Translations under genes and position numbers: made by a program | Shown here: positions 57,014 to 64,000 of the stretch, in pieces | Layout: the number at the start of each line of letters is the position of its first letter | How positions within the stretch are numbered: position 1 is the stretch's first letter | The notes under the pieces: model-generated | The model's input: only the letters and a program-made list of their open reading frames with translations | Databases searched by the model: none | Told to the model about the DNA's origin: nothing | Source: Roseateles noduli | GTDB taxonomy: Bacteria; Pseudomonadota; Gammaproteobacteria; Burkholderiales; Burkholderiaceae_C | Length of the DNA stretch: 64,000 nt | Assembly: GCA_002205125.1 (NCBI GenBank) | Contig: NIOE01000004.1 | Location: 62,001 to 126,000 of the forward strand | Reading direction: 5' to 3'

Positions 57014-57979
57014 ATGCTGACTTTCCAGCAACTGATCCTCCGCCTGCAGGAGTACTGGTCCCAGCAGGGCTGCGCCCTGCTGCAGCCCTACGACATGGAA
57101 GTCGGCGCGGGCACCAGCCACACCGCGACCTTCCTGCGCGCGCTCGGTCCCGAGCCCTGGAAGGCCGCCTACGTCCAGCCCAGCCGCCGCCCCAAGGACG
57201 GCCGCTACGGCGAGAACCCGAACCGCCTGCAGCACTATTACCAGTTCCAGGTCGTGCTCAAGCCCGCGCCGGCCAACATCCTGGAGCTCTACCTCGGCTC
57301 GCTGGAGGCGCTCGGCTTCGACCTGAAGAAGAACGACGTCCGCTTCGTCGAGGACGACTGGGAGAACCCCACCCTCGGCTGCTGGGGCCTGGGCTGGGAG
57401 GTCTGGCTCAACGGCATGGAGGTGACGCAGTTCACCTACTTCCAGCAGGTCGGCGGCATCGACTGCAAGCCCATCACCGGCGAGATCACCTACGGTCTCG
57501 AGCGCCTGGCGATGTACCTGCAGGGCAAGGAGTCCGTGTACGACCTGGTCTACACCGACGGCCTGACCTACGGCGACGTGTTCCATCAGAACGAGGTCGA
57601 GCAGTCGACCTACAACTTCGAGCACAGCGACGTCGACTTCCTGCTGAACGCCTTCGGTGCGTACGAGCGCAAGTCCAAGGACCTGATGGACGCGCACCTG
57701 GCGCTGCCCGCCTACGAGCAGCTGCTCAAGGCCGGCCACACCTTCAACCTGCTGGACGCGCGCGGCGCGATCAGCGTGACCGAGCGCGCCGCCTACATCG
57801 GCCGCATCCGCAACCTCGCCCGCGCCGTGGCGCAGAGCTATCTGGACAGCCGCGCGCGGCTGGGCTTCCCGATGGCGCCCAAGGACTGGGCCGACGAGGT
57901 GATCGCGCAGATCGAGAAGAAGAGCGCCGAGGCGGCCGCCAAGGCCGACAAGGCTTCTGAAAAGAAGACCGCCGCCTGA
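57014..57979 (+). CDS. glyQ: Glycyl-tRNA synthetase alpha subunit
   Basis: A 321-residue class II synthetase subunit starting [20 protein letters not shown], with [40 protein letters not shown] (motif 2 region) and [17 protein letters not shown] (motif 3). The C-terminus is a Lys/Ala-rich tail of about 20 residues. With GlyS it forms the alpha2beta2 enzyme. It lies 21 bases before glyS. Confidence 0.98.
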   Translation: MLTFQQLILRLQEYWSQQGCALLQPYDMEVGAGTSHTATFLRALGPEPWKAAYVQPSRRPKDGRYGENPNRLQHYYQFQVVLKPAPANILELYLGSLEALGFDLKKNDVRFVEDDWENPTLGCWGLGWEVWLNGMEVTQFTYFQQVGGIDCKPITGEITYGLERLAMYLQGKESVYDLVYTDGLTYGDVFHQNEVEQSTYNFEHSDVDFLLNAFGAYERKSKDLMDAHLALPAYEQLLKAGHTFNLLDARGAISVTERAAYIGRIRNLARAVAQSYLDSRARLGFPMAPKDWADEVIAQIEKKSAEAAAKADKASEKKTAA

Positions 57980-58000
57980 GACGACGAGGAACACCCCAGC

Positions 58001-60142
58001 ATGACCACGAAGAACCTGCTCGTCGAACTGTTTGTCGAGGAACTGCCGCCCAAGGCGCTGAAGAAGCTGGGCGAGGCGTTCTCGTCCGCGCTGGCCGACT
58101 CGCTGAAGGCGCAGGGCCTCGCGGACGCTGGCGCCGCGGTGACCGCGTTCGCCACGCCGCGCCGCCTGGCCGTGCACCTGACCGGCGTCGGCGCCAAGGC
58201 CGCGGACCGCGCCGTGCAGCAGAAGCTGATGCCGGTCGCCGTCGCGCTGGACGCGTCGGGCAACGCGACACCCGCGTTGCTGAAGAAGCTGGCCTCGGTC
58301 GGCGCGGACGCCTCGGTCGTCCCCAGCCTGAAGCGCGCGCCGGACGGCAAGGCCGAGGCGCTGTTCCTGGACACCGTCGTCGCCGGCGTCACGCTGAAGG
58401 ACGGTCTGCAGAAGGCGCTGGACGAAGCGCTGGCCAAGCTGCCGATCCCCAAGGTCATGACCTATCAGCTGGCCGACGGCTGGAGCGACGTCAAGTTCGT
58501 CCGCCCCGCCCACGGCCTGATCGCGCTGCATGGCGACGAGCTGATCGAGATCAACGCGCTCGGTCTGAGCTCGGGCCGCACGACGCGCGGCCACCGCTTC
58601 GAGACGACCGTCGCCTCGATCGAGATCAAGAGCGCCGACACCTACGAGCAGCAGCTGCGCGAGGAAGGCCGCGTGATCGCGTCCTTCGAGCAGCGCCGCA
58701 ACGACATCGTGCGCCAGCTGCAGGCGCAGGCCGAGCCGCTGGGCCTCACGCCGATCGACGCGCCCGAGCTGCTGGACGAAGTCACCGCGCTGGTCGAGCT
58801 GCCCAACGTGCTCTCTTGCCAGTTTGAGCCCGAGTTCCTGGCCGTGCCGCAGGAGTGCCTCATCCTGACGATGAAGGCCAACCAGAAGTACTTCCCGCTG
58901 CTGGACAGCCACGGCAAGCTGACGCACCGTTTCCTGGTCGTCAGCAACGTGCATCCGGACGACGCCTCCAAGGTCGTCGAGGGCAACGAGCGCGTCGTGC
59001 GTCCGCGCCTGGCCGATGCGAAGTTCTTCTTCGACCAGGACCGCAAGAAGACGCTGGCCTCGCGCGTCGAAGGCCTGGGCAAGGTCGTGTACCACGGCAA
59101 GCTCGGCAGCCAGGGCGACCGCGCCGAACGCGTCCGCGCGATCGCGCACACGATCGTCAATCAATTGCGCATGGCCCAGCACCCGTACACGGCGGAAGCC
59201 AAGGACGAGTTCGACGTGCTCGACAGCAAGGCGCAACAGGCCGCCGTGCTGGCCAAGACCGACCTGCTGACCGACATGGTGGGCGAGTTCCCCGAGCTGC
59301 AGGGCATCATGGGCGGCTACTACGCGCGTCATGAAGGCCTGCGCGACGGCGTCGCCAAGGCCATCGAGGACCACTACAAGCCGCGCTTCGCCGGCGATGC
59401 GCTGCCGCGCAACCACACCGGCACCGTCGTCGCGCTGGCCGACAAGCTGGAGACGCTGGTGGGCCTGTTCGGCATCGGGCAGCTGCCCACCGGCGACAAG
59501 GACCCGTTCGCGCTGCGCCGCCATGCGCTGGGCGTGATCCGCATCCTGGTCGAGAACCACATGCACCTGTCGCTGCCCGAGCTGATCGAGGGCGCGCTGC
59601 CCGCGTTCGGCGAGCTGATCCAGGATCCGAGCGAGCCGCTGCTGGGCTTCTTCGCCGACCGTCTGGCGGTCAGTCTGCGCGACCAGGGCTACAGCGCCCA
59701 GGAAGTCGACGCCGTGCTGGCGCTGAACCCGGCGCGACTGGGCGATGTGCCCAAGCGCCTGGGCGCCGTGCGCGCCTTCGCGGCGTTGCCGGAATCGGCC
59801 TCGCTGGCCGCGGCCAACAAGCGCGTGGGCAACATCCTCAAGAAGGTCGAGGGCGAGCTCCCGACCGAAGTGAAGCCCGAGCTGCTCACCGAGGCCGCCG
59901 AGAAGGCCCTGGCCGACGCGCTGGCCGGCGTGAAGCCGCAGGCCGACGCGCTGTTCGAGCAGCACGACTACGCCGGTTCGTTGAAGGCGCTGGCCGCGCT
60001 GAAGGCGCCGGTCGACGCGTTCTTCGACGACGTGATGGTCAACGCCGAGGATCCCGCGCTGCGCGCCAACCGCCAGGCGCTGCTCAAACAGCTGCACGAG
60101 GCGATGAACCGCGTCGCCGACCTGTCGCGCCTGGCCGTCTGA
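58001..60142 (+). CDS. glyS: Glycyl-tRNA synthetase beta subunit
   Basis: A 713-residue subunit of the expected size: N-terminal LLVELFVEELPPKALKKLGE, the HD-like segment around MVGEFPELQGIMGGYYARHE and a C-terminal anticodon-binding helical region (ALKAPVDAFFDDVMVNAEDP). It binds the tRNA for the alpha subunit. It follows glyQ on the same transcript. Confidence 0.98.
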   Translation: MTTKNLLVELFVEELPPKALKKLGEAFSSALADSLKAQGLADAGAAVTAFATPRRLAVHLTGVGAKAADRAVQQKLMPVAVALDASGNATPALLKKLASVGADASVVPSLKRAPDGKAEALFLDTVVAGVTLKDGLQKALDEALAKLPIPKVMTYQLADGWSDVKFVRPAHGLIALHGDELIEINALGLSSGRTTRGHRFETTVASIEIKSADTYEQQLREEGRVIASFEQRRNDIVRQLQAQAEPLGLTPIDAPELLDEVTALVELPNVLSCQFEPEFLAVPQECLILTMKANQKYFPLLDSHGKLTHRFLVVSNVHPDDASKVVEGNERVVRPRLADAKFFFDQDRKKTLASRVEGLGKVVYHGKLGSQGDRAERVRAIAHTIVNQLRMAQHPYTAEAKDEFDVLDSKAQQAAVLAKTDLLTDMVGEFPELQGIMGGYYARHEGLRDGVAKAIEDHYKPRFAGDALPRNHTGTVVALADKLETLVGLFGIGQLPTGDKDPFALRRHALGVIRILVENHMHLSLPELIEGALPAFGELIQDPSEPLLGFFADRLAVSLRDQGYSAQEVDAVLALNPARLGDVPKRLGAVRAFAALPESASLAAANKRVGNILKKVEGELPTEVKPELLTEAAEKALADALAGVKPQADALFEQHDYAGSLKALAALKAPVDAFFDDVMVNAEDPALRANRQALLKQLHEAMNRVADLSRLAV

Positions 60143-60182
60143 CCCGCCGTCGTCGTCCAAGCGCAGTCCACTGGAGAACCCG

Positions 60183-60833
60183 ATGCCTACCCGGTCCGAC
60201 CATCCGCACGGCATGAAACTGGTGATCCTGGGCCGCGACGGCACGATCAACCGCTACCGCGACGACCACGTGAAGTCGCCCGAGGAACTCGAGCCGCTGC
60301 CCGGCGCGCTCGAAGCCGTCGCGCGGCTCAACCACGCCGGCTGGCACACCGTCATGGCGACCAACCAGCCCGGCATCGGCCGCGGGCTGATCGACATGGC
60401 CTCGCTGAACGCGGTCCATCTGCGGCTCAACCAGCTGCTGGCGGAGAAGGGCGGCCGGCTCGACGCCGCGTTCTTCTGCCCGCATGCGCCGGAAGACAAC
60501 TGCAACTGCCGCAAGCCGCTGCCGGGCCTGATCGAACAGATCGGCGAGCGCTTCGGCGTCGACCTGAAGAACGTCCACATGGTCGGCGCCAGCGTGCGCG
60601 ACCTGCAGACGGCGCACAATGCCGGCTGCGTGCCGCACCTGGTGCGCGGCGACCGGCTGTCCGGCGTCGACGAGGCGCAGCTGCAGGAGCAGATCGCGCT
60701 CGTGCCCGGCTCGCGCGTGCACCAGGACCTGACGGCCTTCGCCGAAACCCTCATCCACGCGGAACGCCGCGCCCGCGCCGAAGCGCGGGGCGAATCCGCC
60801 GAACCCGATACCGCTCCTGGAGAACTGGGCTGA
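60183..60833 (+). CDS. gmhB: GmhB-family HAD protein lacking the nucleophile
   Basis: A 216-residue member of the D-glycero-D-manno-heptose-1,7-bisphosphate 7-phosphatase family, a step of LPS core-heptose synthesis. The zinc site is intact (C99, H101, C107, C109 in CPHAPEDNCNC) and Lys111 follows. But HAD motif I reads LGRDGTIN, with Gly17 in place of the nucleophilic Asp, and motif IV reads VGASVRD, with Ala136 in place of the magnesium-binding Asp. It may therefore be inactive or have another role. GGAG precedes the ATG. The stop overlaps the plsC start (TGATG). Confidence 0.85.
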   Translation: MPTRSDHPHGMKLVILGRDGTINRYRDDHVKSPEELEPLPGALEAVARLNHAGWHTVMATNQPGIGRGLIDMASLNAVHLRLNQLLAEKGGRLDAAFFCPHAPEDNCNCRKPLPGLIEQIGERFGVDLKNVHMVGASVRDLQTAHNAGCVPHLVRGDRLSGVDEAQLQEQIALVPGSRVHQDLTAFAETLIHAERRARAEARGESAEPDTAPGELG

Positions 60834-61663
60834 TGCTCATTGCGCTGCGTTCCCTCCTTTTCGTCGTCTACCTGATCGTCACCGTCATCCCCTGGGGCAG
60901 CGCGGTGGTGCTCTGCTCGCTGTTCCTCAACAGCACCCAGCTGTACTGGATGTGCGCCAACTGGCTGCGCATCGCGATCTGGGGCGCCAAGCTCATCTGC
61001 GGCGTGCACTGGCGCGTGCGCGGCATGGAGCACCTGCCCACCGATCCCAAGCAGTCGGTCATCCTGCTCTCCAAGCACCAGTCGACCTGGGAGACCTTCG
61101 CCTACCCGATGCTGATGCCGCGTCCGCTGGCCTACGTGTTCAAGCGCGAGCTGATCTACATCCCGTTCTTCGGCTGGTCGATGGCGCGGCTGGACATGAT
61201 CCACATCGATCGCAGCAAGCGCAGCGAGGCGTGGAACAAGGTGGCCGCGCAGGGCAAGCGCATCGCGGCGCTGGGCAACTGGATCATCATGTTCCCGGAA
61301 GGCACGCGCGTGGCGCGCGGCAAGGCCGGCGACTACAAGACCGGCGGCTCGCGCCTGGCGGTCGAGACCGGCGTGCCGGTGGTGCCCATCGCGATGAACT
61401 CCGCGAGCTGCTGGCCGCGCAAGAGCTTCCTGTTGAGACCCGGCACCATCGATGTCTCCATCGGCCCCATGATCCCCAGCACCGGTCGCGCGCCGGCCGA
61501 GCTGATGAAGGAAGTGCAGGCCTGGATCGAGGCCGAGATGCGGGTGCTGGACCCGGCGGCCTATCCGGCCGCCGCGCCGGGCAGCGTGAATGATGCGCCG
61601 ACCGAGGCGCCACCCGCGCCCCCGGTTCCTCCTGCGCCGCCGCCCGCACCGGCGGCGGCCTGA
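60833..61663 (+). CDS. plsC: 1-acyl-sn-glycerol-3-phosphate acyltransferase
   Basis: A 276-residue membrane enzyme making phosphatidic acid. It has an N-terminal membrane segment, the acyltransferase block I as KHQSTWETF (HX4E where many PlsC have HX4D), block III FPEGTRVARG and block IV VPVVPIAMNS. It ends in a Pro/Ala tail of about 25 residues. It is translationally coupled to gmhB. Confidence 0.93.
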   Translation: MLIALRSLLFVVYLIVTVIPWGSAVVLCSLFLNSTQLYWMCANWLRIAIWGAKLICGVHWRVRGMEHLPTDPKQSVILLSKHQSTWETFAYPMLMPRPLAYVFKRELIYIPFFGWSMARLDMIHIDRSKRSEAWNKVAAQGKRIAALGNWIIMFPEGTRVARGKAGDYKTGGSRLAVETGVPVVPIAMNSASCWPRKSFLLRPGTIDVSIGPMIPSTGRAPAELMKEVQAWIEAEMRVLDPAAYPAAAPGSVNDAPTEAPPAPPVPPAPPPAPAAA

Positions 61664-61678
61664 TTACACTCGCTGTCC

Positions 61679-62602
61679 ATGCTGCCTCCCAAGCTGCGGG
61701 GACTGGGCGCGCTGCTGAACAACTTCACGCAGTTGTCGCTGTTCGACAGCGAGCCCCAGCCCCAGCCCGTCCACCCGACGACGTCTCCGCTGCCTCCGCC
61801 GGAGCCGCTGGCGCCGACGCCGCGGTCCCGCGGCGACGCCGGCGCCTCCACGCGCCAGGTCTTGCTCCAGGGGCAGTCCATTCCCTATGAGCTCAAGCGC
61901 GCGCGGCGCCGCAGCATCGGCTTCACCGTCAGCGAGGACGGCCTGCGCGTGTCCGCGCCCAAGTGGGTGCCGCTGGGCGACATCGACAAGGCGCTGCAGC
62001 AGAAGGGCGAGTGGATCCTGCGCAAGCTCGTCGAGCAGCGCGAACGCGCGCGGCGCACGCAGGCGGCCCGCGTCCACTGGGGCGACGGCTGCAGCCTGCC
62101 GTACCTGGGCGAACCGCTGATTGTCGTGCTCGACCCGTCGTTGACGGGCGCGCGGCTCGACGAAGGGCAGACCGATCCGCAGCCGACGCTGGCCACGGTG
62201 CCGCGCCGCATGCTCTACCTCGGCCTGCCGCAGGACGCGACCCCCGACCAGATCCGCGACACGGTCCAGGCCTGGCTGCAGCGCCAGGCGCGGCAGCGCT
62301 TCGAACTGCGCTGCCGGCACTTCGCCGGACCGCTGGGCGTCACGATGACGGGGCTGCGGCTGTCCTCCGCGCAGACGCGCTGGGGAAGCGCCAGCGTCGA
62401 CGGCATGATCCGGCTCAACTGGCGCTTGATCCACTTCTCGCCGGCGCTGATCGACTACGTCGTCGCGCATGAACTCGCGCACCTCAAGGAGATGAACCAC
62501 AGCCCGCGCTTCTGGGCCGTGGTGAAGTCCGTGTTCCCTGAATACGAACTGGCGCGCGATCGGCTCAAGCAGGCGGTGCTGCCGCTGATGGACGAGGCGT
62601 AG
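61679..62602 (+). CDS. YgjP/SprT-like metallopeptidase-fold protein
   Basis: A 307-residue protein of the YgjP (DUF45/M48-like) family. The zinc motif is HELAHLKEMNHS near residues 263-274, with the conserved SSAQTRWGSASVDGMIRLNW before it. A Pro-rich stretch (about 20-55) precedes the domain. It is last in the glyQS-gmhB-plsC series, 15 bases after plsC. The substrate is unknown. Confidence 0.9.
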   Translation: MLPPKLRGLGALLNNFTQLSLFDSEPQPQPVHPTTSPLPPPEPLAPTPRSRGDAGASTRQVLLQGQSIPYELKRARRRSIGFTVSEDGLRVSAPKWVPLGDIDKALQQKGEWILRKLVEQRERARRTQAARVHWGDGCSLPYLGEPLIVVLDPSLTGARLDEGQTDPQPTLATVPRRMLYLGLPQDATPDQIRDTVQAWLQRQARQRFELRCRHFAGPLGVTMTGLRLSSAQTRWGSASVDGMIRLNWRLIHFSPALIDYVVAHELAHLKEMNHSPRFWAVVKSVFPEYELARDRLKQAVLPLMDEA

Positions 62603-62616
62603 GCGTACTGCGCCGA

Positions 62617-62658
62617 CCCTCACCCCCGCCCTCTCCCGCAGTGCGGGAGAGGGAGTAA
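62617..62658. repeat. REP-like palindromic element, copy 2 (inverted)
   Basis: CCCTCACCCCCG, then CCCTCTCCCGC-AGT-GCGGGAGAGGG and AGTAA. It is the reverse complement, with small changes, of the element at 27976-28016. It lies just after the metallopeptidase-fold gene and could end its transcript. Confidence 0.85.
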
Positions 62659-62856
62659 CAAGTAGCTCCCCCTTCAGGGGGGCTTGTAGCTAATTTGGGT
62701 GTCGAGCCACACTGGGGATTGCTGTCATCACTCGCATCTGAGTCAGAACCTCCTCCCGCGTTCCGCTCGTGGCGGCGCTCAGGGTTCCCCAGCCGTCAGG
62801 CTGCGTCAGGACAACCCGCGCTCAGAGCCGACAAGCTGATGCATAAAAAGGCGCAG

Positions 62857-62886
62857 CGCCGCCGTCCCGTGATCGGGGCGGCGGCG
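62857..62886 (-). terminator. Terminator of the metallo-hydrolase gene
   Basis: CGCCGCCGTCCC and GGGGCGGCGGCG pair over 12 bp (one G-U), loop GTGATC. On the minus strand a T-run (GCCTTTTTATG) follows after ten bases, fitting the gene that ends at 62929. Confidence 0.75.
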
Positions 62887-62928
62887 ACTGTCTTTCTGGG
62901 GTTCGCTTTTTCCTGCTTCAGGCGGAGA

Positions 62929-63984
62929 TCACGCCGAGAAGCGATGGATGCCGTCCTCGTCCAGCGAGCGACGCAGCTGACCGCCCAGCCACAGCCGGTT
63001 CAGGTGGGCCACCGCCTCCCCCATGGCGAAGGTCGTCTGGTGCAGGTCCAGCGGCCGGCGGAACATCATCGGCAGCAGCTCCGCCGCATGGCAGGGCTTG
63101 GCGGTGCAGGCTTCCAGCACTTCCGCCAGGCGCTCGCGATGGTGCTCTTCCAGCTGATCGATGCGCGAATGCAGACCGCGGAAGGGCTTGCCGTGCGCCG
63201 GCAGCACCAGCGTGTCGGCCGGCAGCGCGGTCAGCCGCGCGATCGAGTCCAGGTAGAGCTGCAGCGGATCCGCTTCCGGCTCCACGTCGAGCACCGAGAT
63301 GTTGGTCGAGATCCGCGGCAGCATCATGTCGCCGGAGATCATCACGCCCATGGACTCGCTGAACAGGCTGATGTGTTCCGGCGCATGGCCGTAGCCCACG
63401 AGACAGCGCCAGTCGTGGTCGCCGATGCGCACCGTCATGCCGTCCATCAGCCGGCGGAACGCGGCCGGGATCGCCGGCACCATGCTCGGGTAGTAGCTGG
63501 CGCGGCCGCGGATCTTCTCCAGCGCCGCCGGATCGCTCAGCCCATGGCTGCCGAAGAAGGCCGCCGCCGCTTCCCCGCCCAGCCCGACGGTCGACGACGA
63601 CGCCACCCGCGCCAGCTGGTAATCGGTCGCGCTGATCCACAGCCGGCACTGCCAGCGTTCCGTCAGCCAGTGGCCCAGCCCGAGGTGATCGGGATGGAAG
63701 TGCGTGACGATCACGCGCAGCACCGGCAGCCCGTCCAGGCGTTCGGCGAACACGCGCTCCCAGTTCGCTTTCGTCGTGTCGTTGTGGATTCCGCAATCGA
63801 CGATGGTCCAGCCTTCGCGGCCGTCCAGGGTGTCGCGCAGCAGCCAGAGGTTGATGTGGTCCAGCGCGAAGGGCAGTCCCATCCGCACCCAGCGCACGCC
63901 GGGCACCAGGTCCAGCGCTTCGCCAGGGCCTGGCAGCGCGTCGCCCAGGGGGTAGGAGAGTTCCGATTCGCGAGGATTGGCCAT
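62929..63984 (-). CDS. Metallo-beta-lactamase-fold hydrolase
   Basis: A 351-residue protein with the di-zinc motif THFHPDH (about 94-100), later ligands His in GYGHAPEH, Asp in SGDMMLPR and His in LPAHGKPF. The C-terminal 80 residues form a winged-helix-like domain, as in glyoxalase-II-like and LACTB2-like hydrolases. The substrate is unknown. It starts 16 bases from the right end of the window, so nothing can be said about its upstream neighbour. Confidence 0.9.
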   Translation of the reverse strand: MANPRESELSYPLGDALPGPGEALDLVPGVRWVRMGLPFALDHINLWLLRDTLDGREGWTIVDCGIHNDTTKANWERVFAERLDGLPVLRVIVTHFHPDHLGLGHWLTERWQCRLWISATDYQLARVASSSTVGLGGEAAAAFFGSHGLSDPAALEKIRGRASYYPSMVPAIPAAFRRLMDGMTVRIGDHDWRCLVGYGHAPEHISLFSESMGVMISGDMMLPRISTNISVLDVEPEADPLQLYLDSIARLTALPADTLVLPAHGKPFRGLHSRIDQLEEHHRERLAEVLEACTAKPCHAAELLPMMFRRPLDLHQTTFAMGEAVAHLNRLWLGGQLRRSLDEDGIHRFSA

Positions 63985-64000
63985 GGCTTTAGACTTACGT

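Larger units (their letters stand above)
62603..62928. other. 326-base gap with REP element and hairpins
   Basis: It has no gene. It holds the second REP-like element (62617-62658), a hairpin AGCTCCCCC/GGGGGGCT at 62664-62684, and the terminator at 62857-62886. The middle part, about 62685-62850, is less GC-rich than its surroundings and shows nothing I can name. Confidence 0.7.

Noticed and set aside
56891-60250. A very long open frame on the minus strand opposite glyQ and glyS
   Set aside because: It spans two well-recognised genes and their gap, with low-complexity composition and no motif.

Overview
The window is chromosomal DNA of very high GC from a Gram-negative betaproteobacterium, most likely order Burkholderiales and probably close to Roseateles/Mitsuaria. 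The reasons are dense coding, strongly GC-rich third positions, PEP-CTERM surface proteins, a fused isobutyryl-CoA mutase (IcmF), several methyl-accepting chemotaxis proteins and housekeeping blocks such as hslVU, corC-lnt and glyQS-gmhB-plsC. The genus is inferred from gene content, not from a marker gene. I saw no rRNA, tRNA, CRISPR array, phage or insertion sequence.

Layout. Positions 1-10.4 kb hold a TPR-like protein, a PHB-depolymerase-type esterase, a DnaJ-like membrane protein, a di-iron ferritin-like protein, two LysR regulators beside a TDT-family exporter and a short-chain dehydrogenase, and an M48 membrane peptidase. Positions 10.4-20.6 kb hold a GH15 hydrolase, two chemoreceptors, an unrecognised 418-residue protein and icmF. 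Positions 20.6-24.6 kb hold three related PEP-CTERM proteins with a nasT-like gene among them. Positions 24.7-37.7 kb are a complete nitrate assimilation island: nrtABD transporter genes, an unusual ANTAR/PilJ-type regulator, and narK-nirB-nirD-nasA-cobA. Positions 37.6-39.8 kb carry a YbfB-type transporter directly behind a coupled ParD-like/HigB/HigA toxin-antitoxin unit of lower GC. Positions 39.9-48.4 kb are mixed: a chemoreceptor with a DWETF tail, coaX, a tautomerase, SnoaL-like proteins, an SDR, a LysR and a nucleotidyltransferase. Positions 48.4-64 kb are mainly housekeeping: hslUV, a STAS protein, dksA, a CobW GTPase, corC-lnt, glyQS, gmhB, plsC, a YgjP-type peptidase and a metallo-beta-lactamase-fold hydrolase.

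The most interesting system is the control of nitrate assimilation. Both transport/reduction operons start with a sequence matching sigma-54 -24/-12 promoters. The predicted transcript of the nrt operon then begins at once with two stem-loops whose six-base loops are AACGGC and AAAGGC (A at 1, G at 4, the ANTAR target signature). The second stem shares bases with the ascending arm of a strong intrinsic terminator placed before nrtA. The narK-nir-nas operon has the same plan: promoter, an AACGAC hexaloop hairpin, then a terminator, although its second hexaloop is not evident. Two ANTAR proteins are encoded in the island: a NasT-like one, and one in which ANTAR is followed by two QRMLSQ boxes of the PilJ/NarX type. 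No NasS is present in the window. The inferred model is sigma-54 (nitrogen) control of initiation plus nitrate-dependent antitermination, with the PilJ-like domain as a possible sensor.
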